The notes below the pieces were generated by a model. That model did no database searches, had not been told where the DNA came from, and saw only the letters and a list, made by a program, of their open reading frames with translations. Positions 52,261 to 60,710 of a stretch of DNA of 64,000 bases are shown here, one piece after another. Positions within the stretch are counted from its first letter, which is position 1, and each line of letters begins with the position of its first letter. The translations under genes were made by a program, and so were the position numbers. The DNA lies in assembly GCF_004006395.2 (NCBI RefSeq), contig NZ_CP029758.2, forward strand, positions 2,852,001 through 2,916,000, read 5' to 3'. This stretch comes from Clostridium sp. AWRP. Its GTDB lineage: Bacteria > Bacillota > Clostridia > Clostridiales > Clostridiaceae.

Positions 52261-53577
52261 TCCTTCTATCTTAAATTTCACTAAAAACTTAGTGATTTCA
52301 GGACTACTTTCCACATATATTCTTCCATTATTTTCTTCAACTAATTGCTTAATAATATACAAACCAAAGCCATGATCACTTTTCTTAGTGGTTTTTGTGG
52401 AAAACCCTCTATCAAAAATCTTTTTTCTTATGTTCTCTGGAATGACATCCCCATTATCAGCTACTTCAATACAAAAATCTTCATGTTCTGTAAAAGTACT
52501 TACAGCTATCTCCTTATAATCTGTATATGACTTAGATTGAAATGCCTCAAAAGCATTGTCTACCAGGTTACTTATTATGCTTATCAATTCATCCTGTCTA
52601 ATTTTTATCAAATCAAAGGGTTCATCAATCATTACTTCAAAGTCTATATTATTTTTCACAGCATAATTGTTTTTGATAGATAGCAATCCGTCTATGTAAT
52701 CATTTCCCGTATCCAAGTATTTAAAAGTTGATTTTACGGTATCTGAAATTTTCAACACATAGTTATTTATTCTTTCAACAGTATTAGGCTTGTTTAACAA
52801 ACATAGTCCCTGTATAACATTAATATGATTTCCAAAATCATGCTTTTCCTGCCTTATTATGCTAATTATTTCCTCCATATTTTTAATTTGGCTTTCTTTA
52901 ACCTTATACTTAGAATTTATATTTACAAGTGTTTGTTTTTCTTTTAAATTTTTGAATTTAAAAATTAGAAATATAAAATATACAGTAAAAATTAAGATAT
53001 TATAGGTTTGTATATTTTTTATATTAAGAATGCTAAAGTTAATACAAAATGCAAAGAGAGTAACTACTCCTGATTCAATTATTAAGTTAGAAAAAACAGC
53101 CCCCTCTTTTTCAAATATTTTAAGTTTAACAAAATAGGAATTAAATTTAAAAATCACAGCTGCAATAAAAACTTGTAATACTTTAGAAATTGCTATCATG
53201 ATTTCAATATATTTAGACTCTAAAATGACTTGATTTAAATCTACATTATATACAAACATTTCAATAACTTCAATAAAAAATTCTGTACTAAAAACTATTG
53301 TAAAAAATAAACAAACTATAACCATAGAATCAAATATTCTTATTTTTGTAACCCAGGCAAGTAATAAAATATCAAATATTACAAGAATAAGTGAATGATA
53401 AGTTAAGGAGATATGAAATGTACTCCAATAAGTTCCAAGAATAAACAGTATACAAAATAGTCCTGACCTAACTTTATTTTGAATCACAAATTTTTTCTTA
53501 TCATATAACGCTTCAAAAATACCTAAAATAAGTAAAGCTTCTATAGTATCTGATGCTATTTCTCTTATAATAATCAT
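52258..53577 (-). CDS. AgrC-like GHKL sensor histidine kinase
   Basis: The 439-residue protein has six to seven N-terminal membrane helices (to about residue 205), a short linker helix, the H-box RQEKHDFGNHINVIQGL and a GHKL ATPase domain (LISIISNLVDNAFEAF, KKSDHGFGLYIIKQLVEENN). This layout is that of peptide-sensing kinases such as AgrC. It lies 95 bases downstream of an AgrD-like peptide gene in the same direction, so the peptide is its probable ligand. No response regulator (AgrA) gene is adjacent. Confidence 0.88.
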   Translation of the reverse strand: MIIIREIASDTIEALLILGIFEALYDKKKFVIQNKVRSGLFCILFILGTYWSTFHISLTYHSLILVIFDILLLAWVTKIRIFDSMVIVCLFFTIVFSTEFFIEVIEMFVYNVDLNQVILESKYIEIMIAISKVLQVFIAAVIFKFNSYFVKLKIFEKEGAVFSNLIIESGVVTLFAFCINFSILNIKNIQTYNILIFTVYFIFLIFKFKNLKEKQTLVNINSKYKVKESQIKNMEEIISIIRQEKHDFGNHINVIQGLCLLNKPNTVERINNYVLKISDTVKSTFKYLDTGNDYIDGLLSIKNNYAVKNNIDFEVMIDEPFDLIKIRQDELISIISNLVDNAFEAFQSKSYTDYKEIAVSTFTEHEDFCIEVADNGDVIPENIRKKIFDRGFSTKTTKKSDHGFGLYIIKQLVEENNGRIYVESSPEITKFLVKFKIEG

Positions 53578-53603
53578 ATACTATCCCCTTTGTTTTTAAA
53601 TTT

Positions 53604-53659
53604 GATTTTTTATAAACGTTACAATTTAATATTTTTAATCATAACATTTATAAAAAATC
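53604..53659 (-). promoter_or_regulatory. Long hairpin between the AgrD-like and AgrC-like genes
   Basis: GATTTTTTATAAACGTTA (53604-53621) and TAACATTTATAAAAAATC (53642-53659) pair over 18 bases with one mismatch. No T-tract follows on the minus strand. It may limit read-through or stabilise the peptide mRNA, giving more peptide than kinase. Confidence 0.55.
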
Positions 53660-53672
53660 ATAAGTTAGTATA

Positions 53673-53816
53673 TTACTTTAAAAGTTCATCAGGACATTTT
53701 GGTTGATGACCACAACCTGATGATGCTGGAGTTATAACTAATGCTGCTAGAAACAAAGACAAATAACCTACCATTTTCATACTTTTCTTTAAAACACTCT
53801 CTTTTAAATTTTTCAT
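53673..53816 (-). CDS. AgrD-like cyclic lactone autoinducer pre-peptide
   Basis: This is a 47-residue peptide: a basic amphipathic start (MKNLKESVLKKSMKM), a hydrophobic helix, then SSGCGHQPKCPDELLK. The end fits the clostridial cyclic autoinducer signature CxxxHQPKxPxELLK, although only Gly separates Cys35 from His37, fewer residues than usual. ATG 53816 lies 10 bases after GGAGG; ATG 53823 is out of frame. The AgrC-like kinase gene follows. The AgrB protease that would cyclise it is not in the window. Confidence 0.78.
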   Translation of the reverse strand: MKNLKESVLKKSMKMVGYLSLFLAALVITPASSGCGHQPKCPDELLK

Positions 53817-53951
53817 TTTTCATATACCTCCTATAATGTTTTAATTTATAAGTTCTACAATAATTTAGATTTTCCTGCTATATATTACAAAAAAAAATAG
53901 AAATAAAAAAATAATTTTTATTTTGTAAATATTTGGTATGTAAGATTCATC

Positions 53952-53987
53952 AAAAATGGAACTATGTTAAACCATAGCTCCATTTTT
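53952..53987 (-). terminator. Terminator of the epimerase-like gene
   Basis: AAAAATGGAACTATG (53952-53966) pairs with CATAGCTCCATTTTT (53973-53987), with one mismatch. T-tracts lie on both sides. Confidence 0.75.
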
Positions 53988-54089
53988 TGATATGATAAGG
54001 CCTATTAGTACAGCAAACCTCTATTTCATAATTTAACTCTTTTTAACAGGATTATATTTGGATTTAGTTTTATCTTCAGAATTTATTTT

Positions 54090-55289
54090 TTATATAAGTG
54101 TAACATAACTATTCCATAAATCCCTCATGTCTTTAAAGTACTTGTCTTTGGTAATATAATATATTGTGTCAAGCTGCTTTACATGTACGGAGTGATAGTA
54201 TCCTGCACTATTGGGTTTGGAATTGTTTGTTATATAGTACAAATCATAACTCGTAAAACCTCCAATATCGTAGTAAGGCAAAATACATTTAAGGCTGTCA
54301 ATTCCCTTATTGAAATACTCATAGGCAATATTAGAATAGTACTTGTTTTGAGCTTCTTTAACGTGCCACCAATCATATAATCCCATTAGAGTAAAAATAT
54401 ATCCATTTAATGTATAGGAACTAGTAGTATTTACATACTCTTGAAAAAATATCTTGTTTCTTAAATTTGTGTCCAGTGCCTCCAGTGTATCCATCACACC
54501 TCCTTCTGAAACAGGTGTAATAAGATATTTTAGAGCTTTATTTCCAGCTTCTATATATTTTTTATCTCCCGTTATTTTAAATGCCCTTTCAAATACACTT
54601 AATGCCTGACCTTGTGCCATGCTCGATGTCCATCCCGGTTTCAAGTCATCATAGTGATTGTATGCAAAGTTATATTTTAGAGCACCTCTTTTATCCATAT
54701 AATTAATTAAAAAATCCGCACAGTTTAAAAAACTTTTTTTCGTATCATTTCCATTTATATATTTGCCATACATAGACAATGCATACAATTCTACTGATAC
54801 AGGGTTATAATAAAACTCATCATTATATTTATGCATAGGTATATTATTTGAATCGAACTTAAAATCAGCACAGTTTTCATAATTACTCTTTTCACAATCA
54901 AAATAGCACTTATAAGGACTATAATAATGACTCAATTCAGCTGAATATCCCTTTAACTTATACTCCTCTTTTGATTTAGATACTACTTGAATAAAATCGG
55001 GACAATATCTGTATTTTGTAGAAATTGGTTTTTTTACATCAGCTAACTTTTTATAGACAAGTACCTCATTTTTAATATACCTTGGTGCCTTACTCTTTAA
55101 TATTGAATTATATCCTTTAATCGCAGAATCAAATTTTCCTAAAACATGATATTTTTTGCTTGTACAGAGCATTTCATTAAACATAACCTTTCCATTTTTA
55201 CTATTTAAACTTACTGAAGCATGCCCTATATCGCTGCAAAAAATAATGATAATACTAAAAACTAAGAATACTTTTTTTACAAATTTCAT
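54090..55289 (-). CDS. Secreted D-glucuronyl C5-epimerase-like protein
   Basis: The 399-residue protein has a signal peptide (about 1-24). The C-terminal half matches the glucuronyl C5-epimerase C-terminal domain: KPGWTSSMAQGQALSVFERA, KALKYLITPVSEGGV, YTLNGYIFTLMGLYDWW and a final YHxVHVxQL-like YYHSVHVKQLDTIYYIT. The known enzymes flip glucuronate to iduronate in heparan-like polymers; in bacteria the substrate would be an extracellular polysaccharide. It precedes the AgrD-like gene on the same strand, behind a terminator. Confidence 0.78.
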   Translation of the reverse strand: MKFVKKVFLVFSIIIIFCSDIGHASVSLNSKNGKVMFNEMLCTSKKYHVLGKFDSAIKGYNSILKSKAPRYIKNEVLVYKKLADVKKPISTKYRYCPDFIQVVSKSKEEYKLKGYSAELSHYYSPYKCYFDCEKSNYENCADFKFDSNNIPMHKYNDEFYYNPVSVELYALSMYGKYINGNDTKKSFLNCADFLINYMDKRGALKYNFAYNHYDDLKPGWTSSMAQGQALSVFERAFKITGDKKYIEAGNKALKYLITPVSEGGVMDTLEALDTNLRNKIFFQEYVNTTSSYTLNGYIFTLMGLYDWWHVKEAQNKYYSNIAYEYFNKGIDSLKCILPYYDIGGFTSYDLYYITNNSKPNSAGYYHSVHVKQLDTIYYITKDKYFKDMRDLWNSYVTLI

Positions 55290-55405
55290 CAGTTTTCTCC
55301 TTTTTAAATCAAATTTCTAATCCCTAGTATTATTTTTCAAATATGTAGTTTTTATTAAAGTTTTTATCTGATAGCTGCCTACTGTAACACTCCCACGCAC
55401 ACGGC

Positions 55406-55498
55406 GAAAGCGACTATCACCAAATCAAAGATTTGGGATATCTGCTTGCACTCTGTGAAAGCGACTATCACCAAATCAAAGATTTGGGATATCTGCTT
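55406..55498. repeat. Two 42-bp direct repeats with CCAAATC-AAA-GATTTGG core
   Basis: The same 42 bases occur at 55406-55447 and 55457-55498, nine bases apart. The palindromic core differs from the pair at 6177-6278 by one base. They fill the gap between the CPBP protease and the epimerase-like gene. Confidence 0.8.
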
Positions 55499-55567
55499 TT
55501 CCCACTAAATAAGATTCATTGATATATTGCAGCATGGAACTAACTCATGTTATATATTTTTTAATAT

Positions 55568-56413
55568 TCATAAAATTTTATCTAAATGCCGGAAATTACT
55601 TACTTTTTTTAATCCATAAATTATAAATACAATTCCTAAAATTGTAAGGGAAACAACTGCAATTAAATTTTGAATTTTATACATATGTGGTACATATGCA
55701 AGTACAAACGCAATACTATTAAATAACACATGAGAATACATACATAGGTATATTGATTTTGTTTTTACATAAACATATCCTAGTAAAACACCTAGTAAAA
55801 AGCCATTAATAAATTGGATTCCATTTAAGTGGACTATACCAAATAATAAAGTTGATACTATTATTGACTTTTTAACTGAATATTTCTTTAATAATCCTCC
55901 AAGTATAACTCCTCTAAATACAAATTCCTCCATAGCAGGTCCAACAATGCAAACATATATGATAAATGGCATTTGAATAATTTCACCAATAGATTTCAAC
56001 ATAGATTTAGGCATTAGTATTTTACTAAAAGGATCAAGCACAAAAATCACTAAATTATTGGAAATAACTTCAAATCCCACTATAGCTACAGTTACATAAA
56101 AAATATTTCTTATAGTAAATTTTTTATAAACTTCTTTTAAAAAAAGATCCTTATCTGACCTAATTATATAAAGTTTGTAAAATATAATTGTAGTTACAGC
56201 AAGTATCATTAATGCCATAATTGTATTGAGCATAAACATCTCTAATTGAGATTTGTCATTTATAGAAAAAGCTCTTGTAAAACCTCCTATAAGACACAGT
56301 ATAATCACATAAATAATTGCAGCACCTACCGCATCCTTAACAGCCATTTTTTCAAATTCTAATGATTCATTTTCAATATTATATATAATCTTAAATGGAT
56401 TTAAACTGTTCAC
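55568..56413 (-). CDS. CPBP-family intramembrane metalloprotease
   Basis: The 281-residue polytopic membrane protein has the ABI/CPBP motifs EEFVFRGVILGGLL, LFGIVHLNG and CMYSHVLFNS, which supply the Glu and His residues of the active site. Family members process prenylated or small peptides and often act in bacteriocin immunity or maturation. The start is GTG 56413, since GGAGGGGGA lies just before it. Location near the AgrD-like gene makes a processing role imaginable but unproven. Confidence 0.88.
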   Translation of the reverse strand: MNSLNPFKIIYNIENESLEFEKMAVKDAVGAAIIYVIILCLIGGFTRAFSINDKSQLEMFMLNTIMALMILAVTTIIFYKLYIIRSDKDLFLKEVYKKFTIRNIFYVTVAIVGFEVISNNLVIFVLDPFSKILMPKSMLKSIGEIIQMPFIIYVCIVGPAMEEFVFRGVILGGLLKKYSVKKSIIVSTLLFGIVHLNGIQFINGFLLGVLLGYVYVKTKSIYLCMYSHVLFNSIAFVLAYVPHMYKIQNLIAVVSLTILGIVFIIYGLKKVSNFRHLDKIL

Positions 56414-56614
56414 AAATATCTCCCCCTCCAATTAACATATTCTATCCACAAATATAAAAAATTTTGTAATTAAATTATACTACTCATAAATTGATAAATA
56501 TGTAAATTCTGCTAATTGTAATTGAAGATTTACCAAAAAATAAAAATGCACCTATAAATGTCAAAATAGAAACATTCATGGTACACTCTTTTCTTAAAAT
56601 ATATACTCCATATT

Positions 56615-57811
56615 CTAATGCTTTTTATTTAAAATTGTTTCAATCCAGTTAAAAATACGTTCACCTGCAATTAACTTAGCTCCAACCTGACAATGTTCTT
56701 CAGCTCCTTCTTCTTTAGTAAAAAGCATAAAATCCTTTTTACACTTGAGATTATCATAGAGAAGTTTTGCTTGTCCTTTAAAGTATCCTTCATTTTCAGT
56801 ATCAATAACAAGTGTAGGACACTCAATTTTTTCTGCTGTTCCTTTAAGGTAATAATTTTCTGTTTTTAGGAAACACTCAGCAGGCGTCTTTGCGTCAAAT
56901 ACATACATTGCATTTGAAATTGACCACTTAATCGCTGAACTTTTTTTCATTTCTTCACACATACTGTTATTAACTTCTTCTGTATTATTACGCACATATT
57001 TGAAAAAACCTTCCCTTGAAAAATTAGAAGGTCTCCTGAACCCCATGAAATCATATACCCCTCCATTAGCAATGCAAGCTGCTATACGTTTTTCATATGC
57101 TGCCGCTCTTGGGGCAAGATATCCTCCAAAACTTTCCCCCATAAGCACAATACGATTTGGATCTATTTCTTTTCTTGAAATTAGATAATCTATTACAGGT
57201 GTTACAACTTTTTCATAATCATATCTAAAGAATAAATGCTGCTTTCTAACAGCTTCTCCCTGTCCAGGACCTTCAAAGGTAAAAAAGTTCATACCCCTTG
57301 CTAAGGCTGACATTGCCATTCCATAAAATTCTTCTTTAGTTCCATCAAATCCATTCACAACTACTAAAACAGGTTTTTTTTCATCTCCTCCATGATAAAA
57401 ATGTCCTGGCAATGTTATATTTTCGTATGGTATTTTAACAGCTTCTATAACAGGTTTATTTAATTTCATAACCTTGGAAAAACATTTAACACCTGCATCA
57501 TAGAGTTCATTTATTCTTGAATCATTTGGATTCTCATGCAAATAAAATTCAGCTGTCCTATAATAATTAGAAGCTCTGAGATATGCCCCTTTTGCACTAA
57601 CCAAATGGCCTTCCAAATAACATTTGTCTGCAAATGCATGAATTCTCTTTGCAAGTTTAGTCCATTCTGTGCACCAACTTTCAAAATCTCCTTCCAATAT
57701 CTTGTTTGCAGTTGAAATTACTTCTCCTATATCAGAAGCTCCAGAAACAGCTCCTCCAAGAAGTCTCAGTACCTGAAATGAAAATTGCTCATCTTTAAAA
57801 ATTACCTTCAT
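56615..57811 (-). CDS. Alpha/beta hydrolase (FrsA/acylaminoacyl-peptidase-like)
   Basis: The 398-residue protein has a helical N-terminal region (to about 125), then an alpha/beta hydrolase fold with the nucleophile Ser in LMGESFGGYLAPRAAAYEKR. The later acid and His are in VIDTENEGYF and EGAEEHCQVG. Substrates of this group are esters or C-C bonds of varied compounds; none can be inferred. It starts 2 bases after the TetR-type gene, so the two form an operon and the regulator probably controls it. Confidence 0.87.
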   Translation of the reverse strand: MKVIFKDEQFSFQVLRLLGGAVSGASDIGEVISTANKILEGDFESWCTEWTKLAKRIHAFADKCYLEGHLVSAKGAYLRASNYYRTAEFYLHENPNDSRINELYDAGVKCFSKVMKLNKPVIEAVKIPYENITLPGHFYHGGDEKKPVLVVVNGFDGTKEEFYGMAMSALARGMNFFTFEGPGQGEAVRKQHLFFRYDYEKVVTPVIDYLISRKEIDPNRIVLMGESFGGYLAPRAAAYEKRIAACIANGGVYDFMGFRRPSNFSREGFFKYVRNNTEEVNNSMCEEMKKSSAIKWSISNAMYVFDAKTPAECFLKTENYYLKGTAEKIECPTLVIDTENEGYFKGQAKLLYDNLKCKKDFMLFTKEEGAEEHCQVGAKLIAGERIFNWIETILNKKH

Positions 57812-57813
57812 AA

Positions 57814-58455
57814 TTAATTTTCTCCCTTCACTAATTGGCCAATATTAGGTATATTTAAGCTTCCTTTATGTACTCCTAATATTCTTTCAGCTATATCTTC
57901 ACAAGCTTTAGCCTTTATTTTTAAATCTTCAAGATTTGTATGGAAAATTCCAGGATCAAACATAAATCCAGTAGCTACTAGCATATACTCTGCAGCTTGT
58001 TTTGGATACTTAGTATTAAATGCTCCCTCAATTACTCCCTGTTCTATAATTGAAGCATAAACAGGTATTAGTTTATTTATAGAATTTATAATAAATTTTT
58101 GGTGAACCCCAGCATTTTTTTCAGTATGAAGCTCTAAAAACAAATCATCTTGTCTTCTATTTAAGTCAAATTCAATTTTTGCAATTAAATTAAACTTTTG
58201 AATTGCATTTAGCTCTTCTCGTTTTTGAATATCAATAATTTTTCCAACTCTTTCTTCTGATAAATTTTCAAGTACTGCAAGAAAAACATCCTCTTTGGAC
58301 TTATAGTAAATATAAAATGTACCTTGAGCTATACCTGCTAATTTTACAATGTCACTTATGACTGTCTTTTCATAGCCTTTTTCTCTAAACAGCCTTTGTG
58401 CTGCTTTTAATATATCTTTTTTCCTCTCTTCTGGTTCTTTAACTGTCCTGCTCAT
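57814..58455 (-). CDS. TetR-family transcriptional regulator
   Basis: The 213-residue protein has the TetR DNA-binding domain: ERKKDILKAAQRLFREKGYE, VISDIVKLAGIAQGTFYIYY. A helical ligand domain follows. ATG 58455 is preferred, as GAGGAGG precedes it. Two 16-bp palindromes over its promoter suggest strong autorepression, shared with the hydrolase gene behind it. Confidence 0.92.
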   Translation of the reverse strand: MSRTVKEPEERKKDILKAAQRLFREKGYEKTVISDIVKLAGIAQGTFYIYYKSKEDVFLAVLENLSEERVGKIIDIQKREELNAIQKFNLIAKIEFDLNRRQDDLFLELHTEKNAGVHQKFIINSINKLIPVYASIIEQGVIEGAFNTKYPKQAAEYMLVATGFMFDPGIFHTNLEDLKIKAKACEDIAERILGVHKGSLNIPNIGQLVKGEN

Positions 58456-58471
58456 TTTTTCCTCCTCACTT

Positions 58472-58523
58472 TGAATGACATCATTCATTAAGTCTATAAT
58501 ATCATAATGAATGATGTCATTCA
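58472..58523 (-). promoter_or_regulatory. TetR promoter with two palindromic operators
   Basis: TGAATGACATCATTCA (58472-58487) and TGAATGATGTCATTCA (58508-58523) share arms TGAATGA/TCATTCA, centred 36 bases apart. On the minus strand TTGAAT and TATTAT with a 17-base spacer fit a promoter covered by the upstream operator, so the regulator could block it completely. Confidence 0.8.
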
Positions 58524-58583
58524 ATAAAAAGTTATATTTAACTACTCTATGTTAAATATAAAGCAGTTAAATATAACTTTAAT

Positions 58584-58961
58584 TTAAAATGTGCCTCCCT
58601 TTAAAACATTCATTAATTGTAATAAGTCCGTTTCATTAGCACCTTGCTTTTTTACCTTATGGTCGATAGACATATGGCTTTTACCTGATAAAGCAGATAA
58701 GCAGTATTGTGCTGCATCATACCCTGCTAAATTTTGCGATAATTTTTTCTTTTCCATTTTATCAATAGGAATTTTACTTATTAAATGCTTATTATTACTT
58801 TCATCTACTACATATGTACAATAATATTTTCCTACTTTTTCTGATATAACTTGTTTACTTTTTTTTGATTTCTTTGTATCATTGCTGCTATCTTTACTAT
58901 CTGTTACTACAGGATAAGCATAAGAATTACCACTAGAAATACTATTTACAGATGAACTCAT
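58584..58961 (-). CDS. Hypothetical protein
   Basis: I do not recognise this 125-residue protein. The first 35 residues are Ser/Lys-rich and probably disordered. The rest contains GKYYCTYVVDES, LAGYDAAQYCLSALSGKSHM and a C-terminal ETDLLQLMNVLKGGTF. There is no signal peptide or membrane helix. AAGGAGG precedes ATG 58961, so translation is well supported. It is monocistronic. Confidence 0.7.
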   Translation of the reverse strand: MSSSVNSISSGNSYAYPVVTDSKDSSNDTKKSKKSKQVISEKVGKYYCTYVVDESNNKHLISKIPIDKMEKKKLSQNLAGYDAAQYCLSALSGKSHMSIDHKVKKQGANETDLLQLMNVLKGGTF

Positions 58962-59112
58962 TTTTATACCTCCTTAATGGAATTTTTATTATATATTGTA
59001 TATTATAGCATATTATTTTCTAACCTTGAAGAACAATGCCTTTGAGAAGTCCTCTGCTTACCTCATTTAAATAGAAGGTATAAGAATTACTAATGGGGCT
59101 TTGCAATATCTT

Positions 59113-59487
59113 TTACTTTAAAAACTTTGTCTTAGCTATCATTTTCTTATATGTATTGATTTTTTTCTCAAGATTCAGTATATTATCTTCTATTTTACTT
59201 TTTTCAAAAGTTAACCTATACATTTGCTCTTCTAATAATTTTAATCGTTCTTCCAGTGTTTTGTCTCCTTCATATCTCAATTTAGAATAATATTGTATAT
59301 CTTTAATGGGCATATTTGTTTCTTTTAGACGAATTATAAACTTTAACCACTCTATATCTTTTTCACTATATATTCTTCTATTAATCTTGTTCCTCTCAGG
59401 ATAAATTAAACCAAGTTTCTCGTAATATCTCAATGTATCAATACTCAAACCAATCTTTTTAGAAAACTCTCCAATATAATAATTCAA
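59113..59487 (-). CDS. MerR-family transcriptional regulator
   Basis: The 124-residue protein has the MerR winged helix (NYYIGEFSKKIGLSIDTLRYYEKLGLI, broken here as NYYIGEFSKKIG and IDTLRYYEKLGLIYP) and a long C-terminal dimerisation helix. It lacks metal-binding cysteines, so it belongs to a drug or redox type. TTG 59487, giving MNYYIGEF, is favoured because AGGGGG lies 7 bases upstream. The ATG at 59508 lies inside the divergent promoter's operator. It faces a carboxymuconolactone decarboxylase-family gene that it very likely controls. Confidence 0.88.
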   Translation of the reverse strand: MNYYIGEFSKKIGLSIDTLRYYEKLGLIYPERNKINRRIYSEKDIEWLKFIIRLKETNMPIKDIQYYSKLRYEGDKTLEERLKLLEEQMYRLTFEKSKIEDNILNLEKKINTYKKMIAKTKFLK

Positions 59488-59501
59488 TTCAATTCCCCCT
59501 A

Positions 59502-59532
59502 TTGACATGGAGTTAACTCCATCATATATGAT
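59502..59532 (+). promoter_or_regulatory. MerR-type promoter with 19-base spacer and central operator
   Basis: TTGACA (59502-59507) and TATGAT (59527-59532) are 19 bases apart, the overlong spacing that MerR activators correct. The palindrome ATGGAGTTAACTCCAT (59507-59522) lies between them. The promoter drives the plus-strand gene at 59566. Confidence 0.85.
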
Positions 59533-59565
59533 AATACTATCATAAAATTAGGAGGTATTTCAATT

Positions 59566-59934
59566 ATGGAAAATAGATATGAAAAAGGAGTAAATAAGCT
59601 TAAGGAAGTTGATGGAACAGGGGGAACAGAAGTAGTAGAATCTCTTAAAGATATTGCTCCAGACTTAGGAAAATACATTATTGAATTTGCTTTTGGTGAC
59701 ATTTATACCAGACCAACTTTTGACTTGAAACAGAGAGAACTTGTTACTTTATCTGCACTAACTGCATTAGGTGGATGTGAAAAGCAACTAAAAGTTCATA
59801 TTAATGGCGCCTTAAATGTTGGAATAACAGAAAAAGAAATTGTAGAAGTTTTTCTACAGTGCATCCCTTACGTTGGTTTCCCAAGAGTCCTAAATGCCGT
59901 TTCAGTTGCAAAAGATATTTTCTTAAATAACTAA
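59566..59934 (+). CDS. Carboxymuconolactone decarboxylase-family protein
   Basis: The 122-residue CMD-domain protein (FDLKQRELVTLSALTALGG, KVHINGALNVGITEKEIVEV, YVGFPRVLNAV) is of the small single-domain type. It has no CxxC pair of AhpD; one Cys (GGCEKQL) and the conserved His remain. It could be a redox or decarboxylase enzyme of unknown substrate. AGGAGG precedes ATG. Its promoter has the MerR form, so it should be induced by the divergent MerR protein. Confidence 0.88.
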   Translation: MENRYEKGVNKLKEVDGTGGTEVVESLKDIAPDLGKYIIEFAFGDIYTRPTFDLKQRELVTLSALTALGGCEKQLKVHINGALNVGITEKEIVEVFLQCIPYVGFPRVLNAVSVAKDIFLNN

Positions 59935-59937
59935 CAA

Positions 59938-59981
59938 ATGAGAGTCTAAAATCCTTAGAAATAAGGGCTTTAGGCTCTCAT
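59938..59981. terminator. Hairpin after the CMD-family gene
   Basis: ATGAGAGTCTAAAATCCTTA and TAAGGGCTTTAGGCTCTCAT pair in 17 of 20 positions with a four-base loop, at a convergent junction. Confidence 0.65.
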
Positions 59982-60012
59982 CCATTTCTAATTTAAATCT
60001 TATATAATCTAA

Positions 60013-60594
60013 TTATGATTGCAACTTTACTCCGATAATTTTTGCTTGTTCCTGAATTTCTAATGGAATGCCATTTCTAAAACCTGCTCCATCTAAAATT
60101 ATACTGCCAATTACACTAAATTCTCCAGCTTTAAACACCGTTTCCACAGCCTGTAGTGTACCTTTACCTTGGTTTATAAGCTGACTAATTGGAAATGGAG
60201 AATTACATGCTGTAACCACAGCAGCCTTTTTACCTTTGTGAAGAGGAATGGGCTTTTCAAGTCCACTTGAACCCATTTTCTCAAAAGCAGTAAGATTCCT
60301 ATCAATAAGTATTTTTAAAGGTCCTGACATATTTCCAAAATAAGTAGGACTGCCAATAACTACTGCATCAGCAGAACAAATTTTATGCCATACATCATGC
60401 CCATCATCTTTTGAAAGAACACATATTCTATCAGGTCTGCACTTTAAACAACTTCGGCATGGTTTTATATTTAAATCATATGCATGTATCCATTCCACAG
60501 TATGCTTCGGGTCAATTGCCTTTTCAATGCATTTCATTATAGCAACCGTATATCCATTTTTCCTAGGTGATCCATTTAAAAATAGTATTTTCAT
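60013..60594 (-). CDS. Flavodoxin-like NADPH-dependent FMN reductase
   Basis: The 193-residue protein has the FMN-reductase fold with KILFLNGSPRKNGYTVAIMK (phosphate loop), CRSCLKCRPDRICVLSKDDG and GSPTYFGNMSGPLKILIDR. The CxxCxxC-like segment is that of iron-sulfur flavoproteins or of the related NAD(P)H reductases, with or without a cluster. It is divergent from an XRE-family regulator. Confidence 0.88.
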   Translation of the reverse strand: MKILFLNGSPRKNGYTVAIMKCIEKAIDPKHTVEWIHAYDLNIKPCRSCLKCRPDRICVLSKDDGHDVWHKICSADAVVIGSPTYFGNMSGPLKILIDRNLTAFEKMGSSGLEKPIPLHKGKKAAVVTACNSPFPISQLINQGKGTLQAVETVFKAGEFSVIGSIILDGAGFRNGIPLEIQEQAKIIGVKLQS

Positions 60595-60662
60595 ATTTAA
60601 TATTCCTCCATTTATATTGTTGTAAATATATTAACTCATCATTTATAATTGTAATAGGAGTT

Positions 60663-60682
60663 AATTTATACTAGTATAAATT
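60663..60682. promoter_or_regulatory. 20-bp perfect palindrome between the flavoprotein and XRE genes
   Basis: The arms AATTTATACT and AGTATAAATT meet at the centre without spacer, 29 bases before the XRE gene. This is the likely binding site of that regulator for divergent control. Confidence 0.6.
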
Positions 60683-60710
60683 ATAATAGGATAGAAAGAG
60701 GATTTTAAAT

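Noticed and set aside
54090..56413. AgrB encoded next to the AgrD-like gene
   Set aside because: Neither the epimerase-like protein nor the CPBP protease has the AgrB His/Cys active site or topology.
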